Positions 45,473 to 57,300 of a stretch of 64,000 nucleotides of DNA are shown here, piece by piece. The notes under the pieces are model-generated. The model did no database searches. It was not told the DNA's origin and saw nothing but the letters and a program-made list of their open reading frames with translations. The translations under genes were made by a program, and so were the position numbers. The DNA lies in the NCBI GenBank assembly GCA_950295325.1, contig OX485806.1, positions 20,088,001-20,152,000 on the forward strand. Direction: 5' to 3'. Numbering within the stretch: position 1 is the stretch's first letter; the number at the start of each line of letters is the position of its first letter. Source of the stretch: Polytrichum commune. Taxonomy: Eukaryota; Streptophyta; Polytrichopsida; Polytrichales; Polytrichaceae.

Positions 45473-47278
45473 CCTTAAGTTTTAGGGTGTACATTCAATA
45501 TCTTCAAAATCGAGTTGATGAAAGCACTTCTCGAAAGCGCGTCCAGATTCAGTTGGGAAACAACAGAATCGTATAGTTAATCTTCTAGCAATGAAGCCTA
45601 CATGCATTGGGTCCTGTGAACAAAAGACCTGTCACTCATGCTATGTTGAATGAGGGAATATACATGAGTTCCATAGCCAATATACAGTCTACCCTCCATA
45701 TTCCGGCTTGGGATTTGTGGCATCTACATTAACTCATCCATCGTGGATGAAGGAGCTTCAGTGAAAGAAGTCCCCTGCAAGATTGAGGCCTGATTCATTC
45801 GCATTCAACTCCAGTACTAGACCCATTCATGATTTCTGGCTCTAACTTTGAAGTTGAATTGTCTAAATATAATTGTTTACGTATTGTAATGTAATTCACT
45901 GCGTTTTCACCTTTGCAATGGATGAGTTTACATAGACACCACGAATCCCGAGCCCCATATTGCGACACTCAATTATACGATATCTTGACTATATGATGCA
46001 TCCCATCAATCAAACTTTCTAGTGTTACATTACCTCCATACTACGACTATGGCACTTCTAATATGACGTTTTTTTAGGTTTGGCATATAGTAGAGGTAAT
46101 TGATGTGTAGAAGTGATGGGGCCCACATAGATTTCAAGGTTCATATGTGATTTGTACTTTGGAATATGCAGGGGAACCTTGGGGAATATAGCAAGCATTG
46201 GAAAACCTTGGGGGACATTGTGAGCATTGGGAAACCTTGGGGGAACGATGTTAGCATATTTCTTCAATACAAGTGCTCTTTCATATGTATATAATATGAC
46301 GTTTTACATTGAAATAAGTCATATATATAAAATCTAGAAGCGTGCAACAAATAATTTCTTTCTTTTTTCTAAGAAAACCTCGATAGTATGACATTTGAGG
46401 CCAAAATGCCATATTACCAAGATAAGACATTTGAAGAATATGGTAGTTTCTTGCACGACCAAACATGTCTTAATAAAGAGGGAGAAAAGTTCCGTTGCAT
46501 GCAATACAATCGCTAGACTTTTGAAACTATAAATTCAAATGGAGCCTCCAACTCTTAGAATTGTGTTTTTGTTAATCTCAACCATTTTTTGTGTACAAAT
46601 GTTCCACTATAGAAATTGAGCAAGAGAAAAGCTCACATCATTGATGCAAACTATACGAAATCATGTAAGAAGCCACCAATACTGCAACACAACACAAATC
46701 AACCCTAGAGATGAATTACGTTATTTGAAAGGTCAATTATGTAACCTACTTGTTGTTTACATACAAGACTTCCCATATCTAGTATAGCAACCCAACACAT
46801 ATTGCCTTCATGATATGTATACATTCCCCAAGAGATCCTTGGACCCACATGAATGCTCACAAAGGTAGAGCAATCATTAATAGGAAAGGTAGGTCTACAT
46901 GACACTAAAATGACACTAAAATGACATTGTTTTAACCAATCTAACAGGTGTAAAGGTTTCAGGTTGGGGTAACCTTGGCCATGTCGAAGTGGTGTGTCCT
47001 CTTGGACGCGGTCTACTGCTAGGGGTAGACTGCATGCATGTATGCTAGGGTGGGAATAAGTTTATGATCAAATCATGGTGCATTATTCCAAGAAGATTAC
47101 AACGCATGTAAGTGTTAGAGTGTGTGAAAATTTTTGGGTCCTTTGCTTTTCCATGCACTGTGGGCAAATGTGTTTCTACCAACATGTATTCTTTAAAAGT
47201 CACAGTTAGCAGTGGTAACTTGCATAGGAGTAAGATTTATTTTTGGACCGCTTGTTGGGTTTACATTCAATGTTGGCA
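45473..47278. other. Unassigned stretch
   Basis: No gene recognised. At about 46165-46255 a phrase like GCATTGGGAAACCTTGGGGG is repeated three times with a period of about 33 bp. Confidence 0.4.
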
Positions 47279-47471
47279 ACATCACATAACATTGTTAAGC
47301 AATGTGCATTCGTTCATGTGGGTCCAGAGAATGTAATCTTGGGATGTCCCAACCTAGTGCAAAATCATACTTAATTTGAGTCTCATTGCACTAAGTTGGG
47401 GCATCCCATAGTTATATTCTTAGGGCCCACATGAACAAACACACACTGCTTAATGATGTTATGCAATGGTG
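47279..47471. other. Long imperfect hairpin, microRNA-precursor-like or MITE
   Basis: The left arm 47279-47362 and right arm 47386-47471 are reverse complements over about 85 bp at roughly 80% identity, separated by a 23-base loop. Well-paired blocks include GTTCATGTGGG with CCCACATGAAC and TAGTGCAA with TTGCACTA. The size and one-hairpin shape fit a plant microRNA precursor, but a short decayed fold-back transposon looks the same. Flanking target duplications were not found. Confidence 0.55.
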
Positions 47472-48321
47472 CAATATGTTACAAGATTTGCTAGCATAAC
47501 AAGAGTTGGTTGCACCCAAATGTCTCCAAATGAGCTAGCATCTCTAATAGAACTACCTCTTTACATGGCCAACAAATGGCAGGACTAAATGCACAATGTA
47601 GGAATTGTATTCACCGAACTTCCCGTTTGATAACACCGGAAACATGGTGCCATAAACTAATCATACTACCACACAAGCAAGGCACAACTATTCCCACATG
47701 GACAATATTAAGACTAGGGTGGATGAGGCTAATGTGGACACCTCTAGCCTTGTGGAATCATTCAACCAATGGATTTGAACATTAGAAGTTAGAGCATGTT
47801 AGCAATTGTGAATCGGGGCTGAAGAATTTGAAATCGTTGAAATTGGAGGTGAGGGAGGTGTTGATCTAGGCTTTGGAATTAAACATTCTTTGCTTCCCAA
47901 TCTGGTGTTATAGGGGAAACTCTTCTGTTGTTCAATGTTGTGTAAGTGGACAATATCACTAGCAGATTCTACATGGGTCATTTGCCAATGAAAACCAAGT
48001 TCAATGCCAATATTAAATGTGTCGTGTCTCTAAAGTGGTCACATGTCGAACTAGCTTCTCATTATAGAATATCCACAATACAAGTTGGTCTGCACCTCAC
48101 AACACATGCCGCCTCCTAGTTTGCTCAAGTTGCCGCCTCCTAATTTGCCCACCTTGCCCACAAAAATGAAGCACATCATAGCTCAGTGAATAACACTCCT
48201 ATTTTGAAAGATGATGGGTGTAGTTTGATTATGTGAAGACGACCCAAATCTCATCAAGGTGATGGCTGAATCAACATATACTACTCATACACCAACCAAA
48301 TTAGAGTGACTACATTGCCGA
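47472..48321. other. Unassigned stretch
   Basis: No gene or element recognised. Minor direct repeats of the CTTGCCGCCTCCTAATTTGC type lie near 48110-48145. Confidence 0.35.
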
Positions 48322-50880
48322 TTAGGAGCCCAAAATTGGTGTCCAATGAAGGAAGCTAACTGAATTGGCCTCATCTACCATTCTTCGCCATGCTCTGCTT
48401 CCACACTCGCCGCCATCGCGACGAGTCACACCACCGGGGCTTGGGTATTCTGTGCAACCAGATAGCACGTTGTCCACTTGATGGTCACGGGAGACTGCTC
48501 CTTTGCACACACCACGTCCTCCAAATACTTCATTGACCCATCTTTTGGCATGAAAAAAACTGAGACGTTCTACTTGTGCACCTTCAGGATTTGCAACCGC
48601 TACACACCTTCTTGGTGCAGCGTAGCCAGCAAAACAAATCGGCCAGAGTTCGTCTTCGTATATAGGGTCGGCACAAGCACCCCTATGGCGATTCCCTCTG
48701 CTATGGGTTTTAGACGCACTTAACAAGGGGTACCGTCCACAAGACAATCCTACAATGAATTCAACAACACCGAATTCCATTAGCATACTAACGCAATGAG
48801 TAGTGAAGTCGTGGCCTATCATGGCAGAAACTTATAGTGTCTTGTGTGCTCCAATCAGGAAAGAAAAAATACTCAACTTTCCCATGTGTAATATCGAGCT
48901 TGCACTCGTGGCAATTTGGACGACGATGAATGCTGCGGCCAAGGTTTAATATTCTCCTTCCTGCCACATGATTCTATGAGGGTGGTGTTGGCATTGTAGG
49001 TGCGTTCCCCATTGTGATATGGCAGATTGCTCTCACGTGGTCGCAATGACCCCGCTGTGGTTGGCAGGTGCAAATTGAAGCTCCCCTAGTCTATGCTCTG
49101 GTGCTCAATTAAGAAGTTTCGAGGAGTTGGCCTTGACACAACTTCCCTGAGAAGTATTGCTGCGAGAAAGACCGCTTGAGGGACCCCTGCCTTGTGCACT
49201 TGATGTAGGGGTGGTGGATGCAGGTAACAAAGGTCGATGAGGGGCTCCAGTCCACGGGCTGATTTTCATGCAGGTTGGGTTTTTGTGAATGTCGCTGAGA
49301 TCCACACGTTGCACGCGATGGTTAGGAGTTGTGGCAATAGGAGGTCTCACATGACTTGCCGCGAGTTGGGCCAGGGGGCGCGTGTATGGGGGAGAAGCGC
49401 AACCATCCATGCAATATTGTGTGTCCCAGTCTGGTTGGGGCAACGGCATGCTGTCAAAATTGGCAATTGTTTCCCTCACAACATTGTTTGGTTTGTATAC
49501 CATAATTTGATCCGCTGTGGACCTCCTTGAGATGCGCTCTGCTCTAGGTAGGTGTTCAAGGCTAGCATTGGACCAGGGATGCGAGAGTAGAAGCAATGTT
49601 CTCCTTCGAATGACGTGCTCTTACCTGTATGTAGGCAATATGGGGCGTATTCATTGGACACCATAGCTGTCAGCACATCTGAGTGATGGCCATGGGATCC
49701 ACCACGTGGGGTTGGCCAGGATGATGTGGTGCCAGAGGCAGAGCAAGAGGCTCTATTATGCTTACAGATGGCTCCAACAACTTGAAGAGCTCCATCATCC
49801 GATACAGATGGTCGCACATGGTCACCAAATCGAAGTTTTTGAGAGCCACTGTGCGGTCAAGTTTTGCTACATCCTTTGACATTTTCGTCGTTGCGCGCCA
49901 AATGCACAGTAGCATCTTCTTGTTGTTGAATGGGGGCTCCTGCTATTCAACACCATCCGAGCAGAGAGGGTACCTAGTCTCAGTGTAGATGAACTTTGCA
50001 TGTATTTGAGAGCGGCATGTAAGCACAGATGCTGAAACAATTAATGGTGATGACTTACATTGTCACAATTCATGCTCTCGCGAGCTTCACATTCCAATTC
50101 TGCCTTTGACATATGAGTTGTAGCCACAACCCGACTCATTCACTTTAGCATAGCCTGTGGATCAACCATTTGCGAGATGGTGGGTCGAGAAAATAATGGA
50201 AGACTCATGAGATGATCATTGGTTTAAAAAAATTCTTACGGAGAAATCGATGAGTGGGCACCCAACATTTGGCAATAACCAACTAAGGAATTTACAACTC
50301 TGTCCTCAACTGACGGGGATGAATACATTTACAAATTTGCACGTGAGCGTTTGTGGCGTACCTTCGCACGCCGCGACTGCATGTCGAGGGCCTCAGATTG
50401 CATGGTTTGAGTGAGCCACCGCTTGATGAATGCGGCCCACCCTTCGGGAGGACAATGTATGTGCCTGTTGTTGTCACCAAACTCCATCGATCCAACGGGC
50501 TTTCCACACGCAACGTTGGCTTCTTAAATGACCACTGATGTACTTCTCCACCTGGTACTCGTTCAGCTTGGGATCAAATTAGAGTTGTGTGTCCAACTCC
50601 TTGTGTAACCATTCTTTTGTCAAATTGTGTGTGTGAGAGCCAACCCTTTACTCGCAGATCCATCACACTATATGCTACCTCCTTCATAGCAGCGTGCCAA
50701 TGGACTTAATAGTGGGTAATGGTAGTGCCATGCATTCTCTGTAGGCAGTTTCACCAATGTCCTCTTCCGACCTCCAATCGATTTCTTCATGCTCTTGAGG
50801 AATTCAAGCTGTGCCTTCACGTTTCTGAGAGTTCCCCCTGACCCTCTCGTCTTGCATTGGTGGAATGCTAGGGGTATGGA
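48322..50880 (-). pseudogene. Decayed coding region, probably transposon-derived
   Basis: This region is richer in GC than its surroundings, and on the minus strand it contains stretches of protein-like sequence broken by stops and frame changes. From 50880 downward, one frame reads a lysine-rich stretch (ending KKSIGGRKRTLVKLP). Further pieces include VEKYISGHLRSQRCVWKARW near 50460-50560 and, in another frame, EGWAAFIKRWLTQTMQSEAL near 50390-50450. The pattern 'W..FI.RW......S.....RR' recalls the domain that Pfam calls plant transposase Ptta/En/Spm. Lower down, 49105-49596 is Pro/Ser/Thr-rich and 48322-48822 is open for 166 codons without known motifs. Some breaks could be introns. The assignment is tentative. 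Confidence 0.4.
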
Positions 50881-53692
50881 AGCTCATCTCCACTTCAACA
50901 TGAAGTGTGTGAGCGCTGGGCGGTGTTATGAATTTGCTATTGATACAATTTACTTCCCTGGAGGGTGGACGCTTCATACCACATATGAACTAACGTGAGT
51001 GTTAGAAGGGGTATCATTTGAGGCAATAGCGTCCACAGTATACATAAGGGAGAGTTTTTTTGTTTTTTTCTCTAGTGTGTACATCCATAAAGGCTATTCA
51101 TTTTTTGAATATGAAGGTAGATGTACAAAAGGGGGCCCTAAGGTTTAGAGAAAAACTTGACAACAGATGTTCACACACCATATTGCATCTGTTTCAGCAT
51201 CCGACTCTCGAAAGATTAGGGAAGTGTTTCACGCGACTGTGTACGAAAGTAGTGGACCCCGCAAAGATACTTGCTCTAAGTTTTTTTTGTTGGAAAGATA
51301 GTTTGTCTACTTAAAAAATGCATGTCACTAGCCTTCTTTGACTTGATGGAGCACATGTAAATACACTTGGTGGATAATTTGGAGAATTGTGGACCTATAG
51401 GTGGCCGGTGGATCTACCCGTTGGAGCATCACATGAGTGCCTGAAATCCCTAGTGCAAATCAAAGCCCGACCAAAAGCAAGCATTGTGAGTGGCTACATC
51501 ACTGAAGAAGCGGTGAGCGCTAAGGTTCTCCACAAAATATTGCCAATTGTATGAGCATACAAGCCGCCAAGTTTGGAATCAAGCAAGGACAATTGCATGT
51601 TGGGATGTGTGTTGGAAAGCAGGGCCAAGTGTAAAGTTCTAGCAAAGGATGAGATGAACTCCACACATATATGTGTGTTGCAAAGTTGGCCAAAGCTTTT
51701 CATAAAAGGAGGTATTGCATTTCTCACATGGACACATGTTTTGCTCTAGGGTATCATCCACAAGCTACGTCGCAACCCCGAGGGGAACTCCTATGCAAAA
51801 CATCAGGTGTGTTAGCCGCGTTGGAGTATAGGTCGATATCCTATAGGTGCAATTTTATTACATGAGAGTAATTATGCTCATTGGGTCGTGAGTACCACCC
51901 AATATGGAGATCCATCCATCACTAATATGTGATGTCCATGAGAATTGGTTGGCCAATCTAGACATTAGACCATGGGACTTTGCTAGCCCATATGTGCTTC
52001 CAAAGGTCCCACCACAAGTGGAACCACCCTACTTCCATTTCTCATTGATCAAACATGCCCAATTCATTGTGCAGTGGACTCATTTCACCCGCAATTTTTC
52101 TTTTAATTAAAGATACACCAAGTTTAGGATGGTGGCTTTGTGCTTGCATGTGATGGAGGTTTTATTTTCTCCTTGCATAGACTGACTGGGGTGGTCTATG
52201 ATAATACAGAAGGATATGAGGTTTTGCAAAATCACCTGCAATGTTGTGGAGCCATTGATTGGTATTGAGGAGTTTGTTGGGGAGAAAACCCTTGTTGAAG
52301 CCATGGAGGCCCATGTTGGATGGACCACACTTGGGTGTGGAGACCGAGGCAATTCATACCCGTTTTCTCAAACAACCACAAGACTCTAGTTTGAGGTGGA
52401 TCCCGTAGGTAGTGAAGATGAGCAAGTAGGCAATATGAGAGCTTCCTCATTGTGAGTTAGGTGAAGCAATAGAGCAATGAGGGTTGAATTGAACCTTTCA
52501 ATAGAGCAATGAGGGTTGAGGTGAACCTTTAGATAGACCTCATGGTTTTTGGCTATGCACATGCTTTTTTTTTGTTTCTCCATTATATCATTTATAAACT
52601 TGCCATTGTGCACCTTTTTGCAACCTACAAACTTTGTGTCTGTCATTCCAAGCGTTACATGTATGCCCGACTCTGTCTATGGAACATGGTTAATTTGTCG
52701 TCTATTTGATAAGCCGTAGTAGTATATGCATCATGTACATAATACATGAGGAATATTTTTGCTATGTGACGGTGCAATCTACACAAATATATGTAGTGTA
52801 GAAAAGTATTGTATGGCTTTGTAGTACAAATGCAATATACAATACCACTTAATTAAGTGACATACAATTAATAGAAGAAACTCAAGGTAAGTGTTCCTTG
52901 GGAATTACAAGACTAAGAGTTATTCCCAAGTTACTAGCCGGAGTGCACACATTGTTTAAGCTTGGCATCGCCAATGTTGTCATTCGAGGTAACAACGGTA
53001 AATGCAAAACCTTTTATCATTAATGATTTCCCAATGAGATGAACCGTAATATAGCACTTTCCATCTCAGAGCACTACATGCTAACCTAAAAAAAGGCTAA
53101 CAACATATCATTCTACCATTATCTTATGGTTGTGGGCATGCATGGTTGCCCCAACGACAACCACCCACCACATAAGGCTTTAATCAACCCCCTTGGTGTC
53201 ATTCCCCAAGACACCATCCAAGACCGCACCCGCCACGACTACGTTCCACATTATGTCATTCCAAGGTGTTCCACTCCCCCCCCCCCCCCCCTTTCCTACT
53301 TGTGAATGTTATGAGGGTTCCACTACTATGAACCTCCATGCCAACAATAAAAAGAAATCCTTTGAAGAATGACTAACTACCACAATCAATGCAAACAAAT
53401 TTGTTTCACAAACATGTTACACTCTAAACTCCATAATATCAACCCCATGAATGTCAGTTCTTCTCTGATACCCCAAAACCTTAGGGAATGGATATTTTCA
53501 ATTTAAATCTCACTCCTTAGTTATCATGTTGCCCTCCCATTTATCATGGGTTTCAACATTAACGTAAACAACCAAAGAATTCAAACCACATGCTCGCATG
53601 CATCACATTGTCATCATTGTCATTATTGCAACGTTACTTTGTGTTATTCCATAATATCACATGCTACACTTATTCTCTTCTATCACGCATCC
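50881..53692. other. Unassigned stretch
   Basis: No gene is supported. Open frames of 60-90 codons occur on both strands, often overlapping. A short direct repeat (AATAGAGCAATGAGGGTTGA) lies at about 52470-52525 and a C tract of 16 bases at 53276-53291. The last 150 bp (from about 53550) belong to a sequence that recurs at 57170-57300. Confidence 0.4.
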
Positions 53693-53700
53693 ATGTCAAC

Positions 53701-54110
53701 CACGGGGAGGTCACTTCATTGTCAAGTTGACACCACGTGCGGACAAAGTTTGCTACCCCTATATTACATGCCATATATAATTTTAAAATTTATGATATTT
53801 TTTCTACATATACATAACCATTGATAGTATCTTTTGTATAATTTTTTGAATTTTTTAGTCATCGTTATTTTTTTTAGTAATTGTTTTAGTTCAATTCTGT
53901 GTCATTCTAGTTAGAAATGGTATGTTTTATGAAAAAAACAAATCATCAAATTTAGTTACTACTTTTGACTATGTCATAGGTACTGTGTATATCTACTCAT
54001 GAAAAAAATTTGATAAAATTTTGACCCATTTTGGTGGTGCAACTTACCAAAAGAAGATTTTTTTTGGCCGCACGTGGTGTTCAACTTGACAATGGAGTGA
54101 TCTACCCGTG
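53701..54110. mobile_element. hAT-like MITE, copy 3
   Basis: A perfect 8-bp duplication, ATGTCAAC, flanks the element (53693-53700 and 54111-54118). The inverted ends CACGGGGAGGTCACTTCATT and (reverse complement of) CACGGGTAGATCACTCCATT extend through GTCAAGTTGA and CACCACGTGCGG, about 45 bp. The flanking DNA, but not the element, recurs at 57170-57300, giving a related empty site. The body aligns inverted with 25262-25680. Non-coding, 410 bp. Confidence 0.88.
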
Positions 54111-54118
54111 ATGTCAAC

Positions 54119-54499
54119 ACTACAGAACTCCCCAATATCACGTACACTTTGGTTGCCACAAATGTAATATCACAGAGTTTAAGATGTACTATATAGCCTT
54201 AAAATCTAGTATCTCGTTGTGTTCACAATTAGGACTCGAACCATGGTTACATTCGTTAGATAAAACTACCTTCACATACCTTTACAGAGTGTTCCATAGA
54301 GTATTCCCATATGTTTTTCACATTCAACCCGAATGTGGGAAATATCTAAGACTATTCTGTGAAATATTGTCAGTCCCACCAAACCTTGTTATGAATATGA
54401 AGAATTTTATAATATGCTCCTACAGAGAACATGTTACTACAAAAGATCGATACATTATACATTACATTGTAAAATTTTGAAATGACAATTGCATTATAA
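54119..54499. other. Unassigned stretch
   Basis: The first 60 bp are the continuation of the sequence that received the hAT-like element. After that there is one 98-codon open frame (54184-54480) with no recognisable features. I do not regard it as a gene. Confidence 0.4.
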
Positions 54500-56030
54500 T
54501 TTATAGACAATCTTTGGAGATTGTGATGAAGGGATGTTGTCAAAGCCTTTGGGGGTTGGGGTGGAGTATTAGACCCAAAAAGAAAGACATGATGTTTTTA
54601 AACATGTTTTGCCTTCATAATTGACCATTCACATTTGTTTGCGTGTTTGTTCTCGGTGGAATGGGGCCTACCCCTTGCTCTCTCTCGAAGTTTCTCCTCG
54701 GACTTTGTGAAAGCCCAAACGCCATTCACCTTTCAGTATTGTCGATTGGGTTTCTTATATATTGTACTTCATTCTTTCACCTACATATATATATACCTTT
54801 GAGCTTATAAATGAGCAGGTCAACTGCCTTCCTGCACGTGGAACTTTGAATGCGAGAATTTGTGAGAGCTGCTTTTGAAACATTAATGTTTTTTCCTTGA
54901 AATGTAGAAGCTATGCTCTCACAAAGGTAGGTGCCGGACGGGTCTTAAATGGTTGCTTTCTCCAACTAGCCCACTTTCCTAGGATATTAAACATGTGATT
55001 AACACGATATGATTAGCAAATCCAATTCAAGTCATAATCATTATGTTCATAAATCTTTGAGCTCATACGAATATCACATTCGTTATCAAAGTGAAGATTC
55101 TCTTTCTTTTTGAATGATCGTATCAATGAACCGGGAGAACCGACCGCTAGTTACACATGAACATTCATATCAATGAACGGGGAGAACCGACCGCTAGTTA
55201 CACATGAACTTTCATATCAATGAACGGGGAGAACCGACTGCTAGGTACACATGAGCTGGTTGAGTTTGAGAAATAATCGGGTGAGGTTCAAAGCTTCAAG
55301 AAAATTACGAATCGTTTTAGAGGAATCTATGGAATATATCTCAAATTATTAAAGAAAGCCCGAATGATTGTAACATGTAACTAGTTGGTCTTGGAAACAC
55401 TAGGATCTTGACTGATTATGTCCAAGCATCTCCCCAAACATTGGATCATATAGGTCCTTTCAATCATGTTGACTTTTGAGCTTCATGTGCTCACCAATTT
55501 TGAGCACTTAGTCCAATATCTATTGAACACATGTCATTTTGATGTTTGTTCCTAAATCTGCACCTAATTACACAACACTTAAATACAAGTGTCCGATTAG
55601 GATAAGTGACTAAATTAGGCCCATCTACCTTACCACCATAGATTCCCATGCAACACATCATGTGTCACTATAAAAACTGGGAATTAATTGGTGAAATTTG
55701 TTGGACAACACTCAAATGTTTCATATTGTAGCTTTCTTCTTTGTATTAAGCCCATGCCCCAATATTTGTGCAAAAGGGTATTGATAATGAAAGAGTTGAG
55801 CTCTAGAAGAGACATTGCCACTTTATGGACTATGTAACCAGCAAGTAGAAAATGGATGACGAGTTGTGATAGCAAAGTGACCATCCCTTTGTATGCCCAT
55901 GCCACAACATCAGTGCAAAGGATTACTAAATGCAAATGTCTTGTGCACCAACAAAGTCATTGCCACTTTATAAACTCCATAATTGACAAGAGTGGATGAC
56001 GAGTTGCAATAGCAACAACACATCCATCTA
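54500..56030. repeat. Large repeat R1, right copy (inverted relative to 20230-22605)
   Basis: Its reverse complement follows the left copy from the CACAACTCGTCATCC block (near 55870) through ACACATGATGTGTTGCATGG and GTAAGGTAGATGGGCCTAAT (near 55630) to AAGAAACCCAATCGACAATA (near 54750). It lacks the element at 20425-20797, so it preserves that insertion's empty site. A family-A-related segment 55220-55445 is present here and at 11885-12110. Confidence 0.6.
55121..55259. repeat. 47-bp minisatellite, three copies
   Basis: TATCAATGAACGGGGAGAAC followed by CGACCGCTAGTTACACATGA and a 7-base spacer repeats at 55121, 55168 and 55215, an exact 47-bp period with a few substitutions. It lies within repeat R1 and has no counterpart in the left R1 copy. 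Confidence 0.85.
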
Positions 56031-56764
56031 CTCATGTTGTTTATGGGGCACAATTGAGATGCTCATGGACATTCCCTCGGAGTTATGCCTGTAATATTGT
56101 GTGTGTGGATAGAACAACACATGGGAGTTGTTGGAATGCTCTCCACTTGGATGAGCAACTAGTTATGTTCGCATATCTTTAGCAACAAAAACAAAAGAAA
56201 GGACATCCCCATTACCAACAGTACATTTCCCTCTAGATCGTACTCCACAACATCAATGGAGGAACATTTGGACTACTAGAGGTGTACTAGGGTAGCATAG
56301 TACAAATACATTCTAGAGAATTGGGCATAGGTGGAGGGGCCTAAATATTGTAGTGGCGTAGACACCACCACTACAATGATACCAATTAGTACTCTATATG
56401 CACTGTTATGATCTCATAATGCGTAAGAGGTTATGCATGCCTTACTATCAATATAATAACCATGTAAAAGCTAATAAAAAGCATCAAGTGTTATGAAAAG
56501 AGCAATTTGCAACATTGAAAGAAAACCCTCTATATTCATACATCAATATACATGGTCTTCTTTGTTTTGAATCCTCTAGATTTTCATTGACCATTGTGAA
56601 GGGATGCAATGGTAATTGTTATGCCTCTGCTTTAAATAATGTTGGAGGAAGACGTGGTGATAGTGGTGGAAATATTACTCTAAAGCTCACTTTTCAATAG
56701 CTTGTCCTCACATTACTGATCCTTCGATTTACTCGTATGCCTTATTATTCGCATGGCTCGACAT
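56031..56764. other. Unassigned stretch
   Basis: No gene or repeat recognised. A 61-codon open frame at 56515-56700 has no family features. Confidence 0.4.
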
Positions 56765-57165
56765 TTTATGATGAATGAGCTTTAGTTTGCAATCTCAAAG
56801 TAAACCTCTTGAGACGGCCACTACCATTTATGCATGACTGCAATTATGACCTCGGCCTTAGTTTCATTTCATTCACCTACTTGCTATGGTCCGCTAAGTG
56901 TGCACAAGAGATGAGGACATTGCCTATCCACCAACTTACTTAATGGTAATTAATTAACAATTAAAATTCGGAACACGCGTTACTTAGGGTACATAATTAC
57001 ACAATGTTCAAGTGGGTGTGTGGCCTCTACTTTTGAGGTACGTGTACTTAGCTTGCTTGCAGGCCAATAATTCCAGTTGCCTCCAAATATTTAGACAAGT
57101 GATTTCAGGGTAGGTGCTTCAATTGTGACTTGTGAGAGGTACACTCTAAAGTTCATAATATTCTA
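56765..57165. repeat. Repeat R3, right copy (inverted relative to 18590-18985)
   Basis: Its reverse complement matches the left copy across about 400 bp (for example GCCACTACCATTTATGCATG, TAATGGTAATTAATTAACAA, ACACAATGTTCAAGTGGGTG). The match ends close to the same points as in the left copy. Confidence 0.65.
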
Positions 57166-57169
57166 CCTG

Positions 57170-57300
57170 TGGCAACCAAAATGCACGTGATATCAAGGAG
57201 TTTTTTTTTTAGTTTGTAACATGGATGTGTGATAAAAGAGAATTAGTGTAGCATGTGATATTATGGAATAATATAAAGTGTCACATTGCAATGCTGGAAT
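57170..57300. repeat. Related empty site for the hAT-like insertion
   Basis: In opposite orientation, this segment matches the DNA on both sides of the element at 53701-54110. GTGGCAACCAAAATGCACGT corresponds to the right flank, and ACATGGATGTGTGATAAAAG then TGTAGCATGTGATATTATGG to the left flank. The two parts are contiguous here. Only one copy of the target (AACATGG around 57225) is present. Confidence 0.7.
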
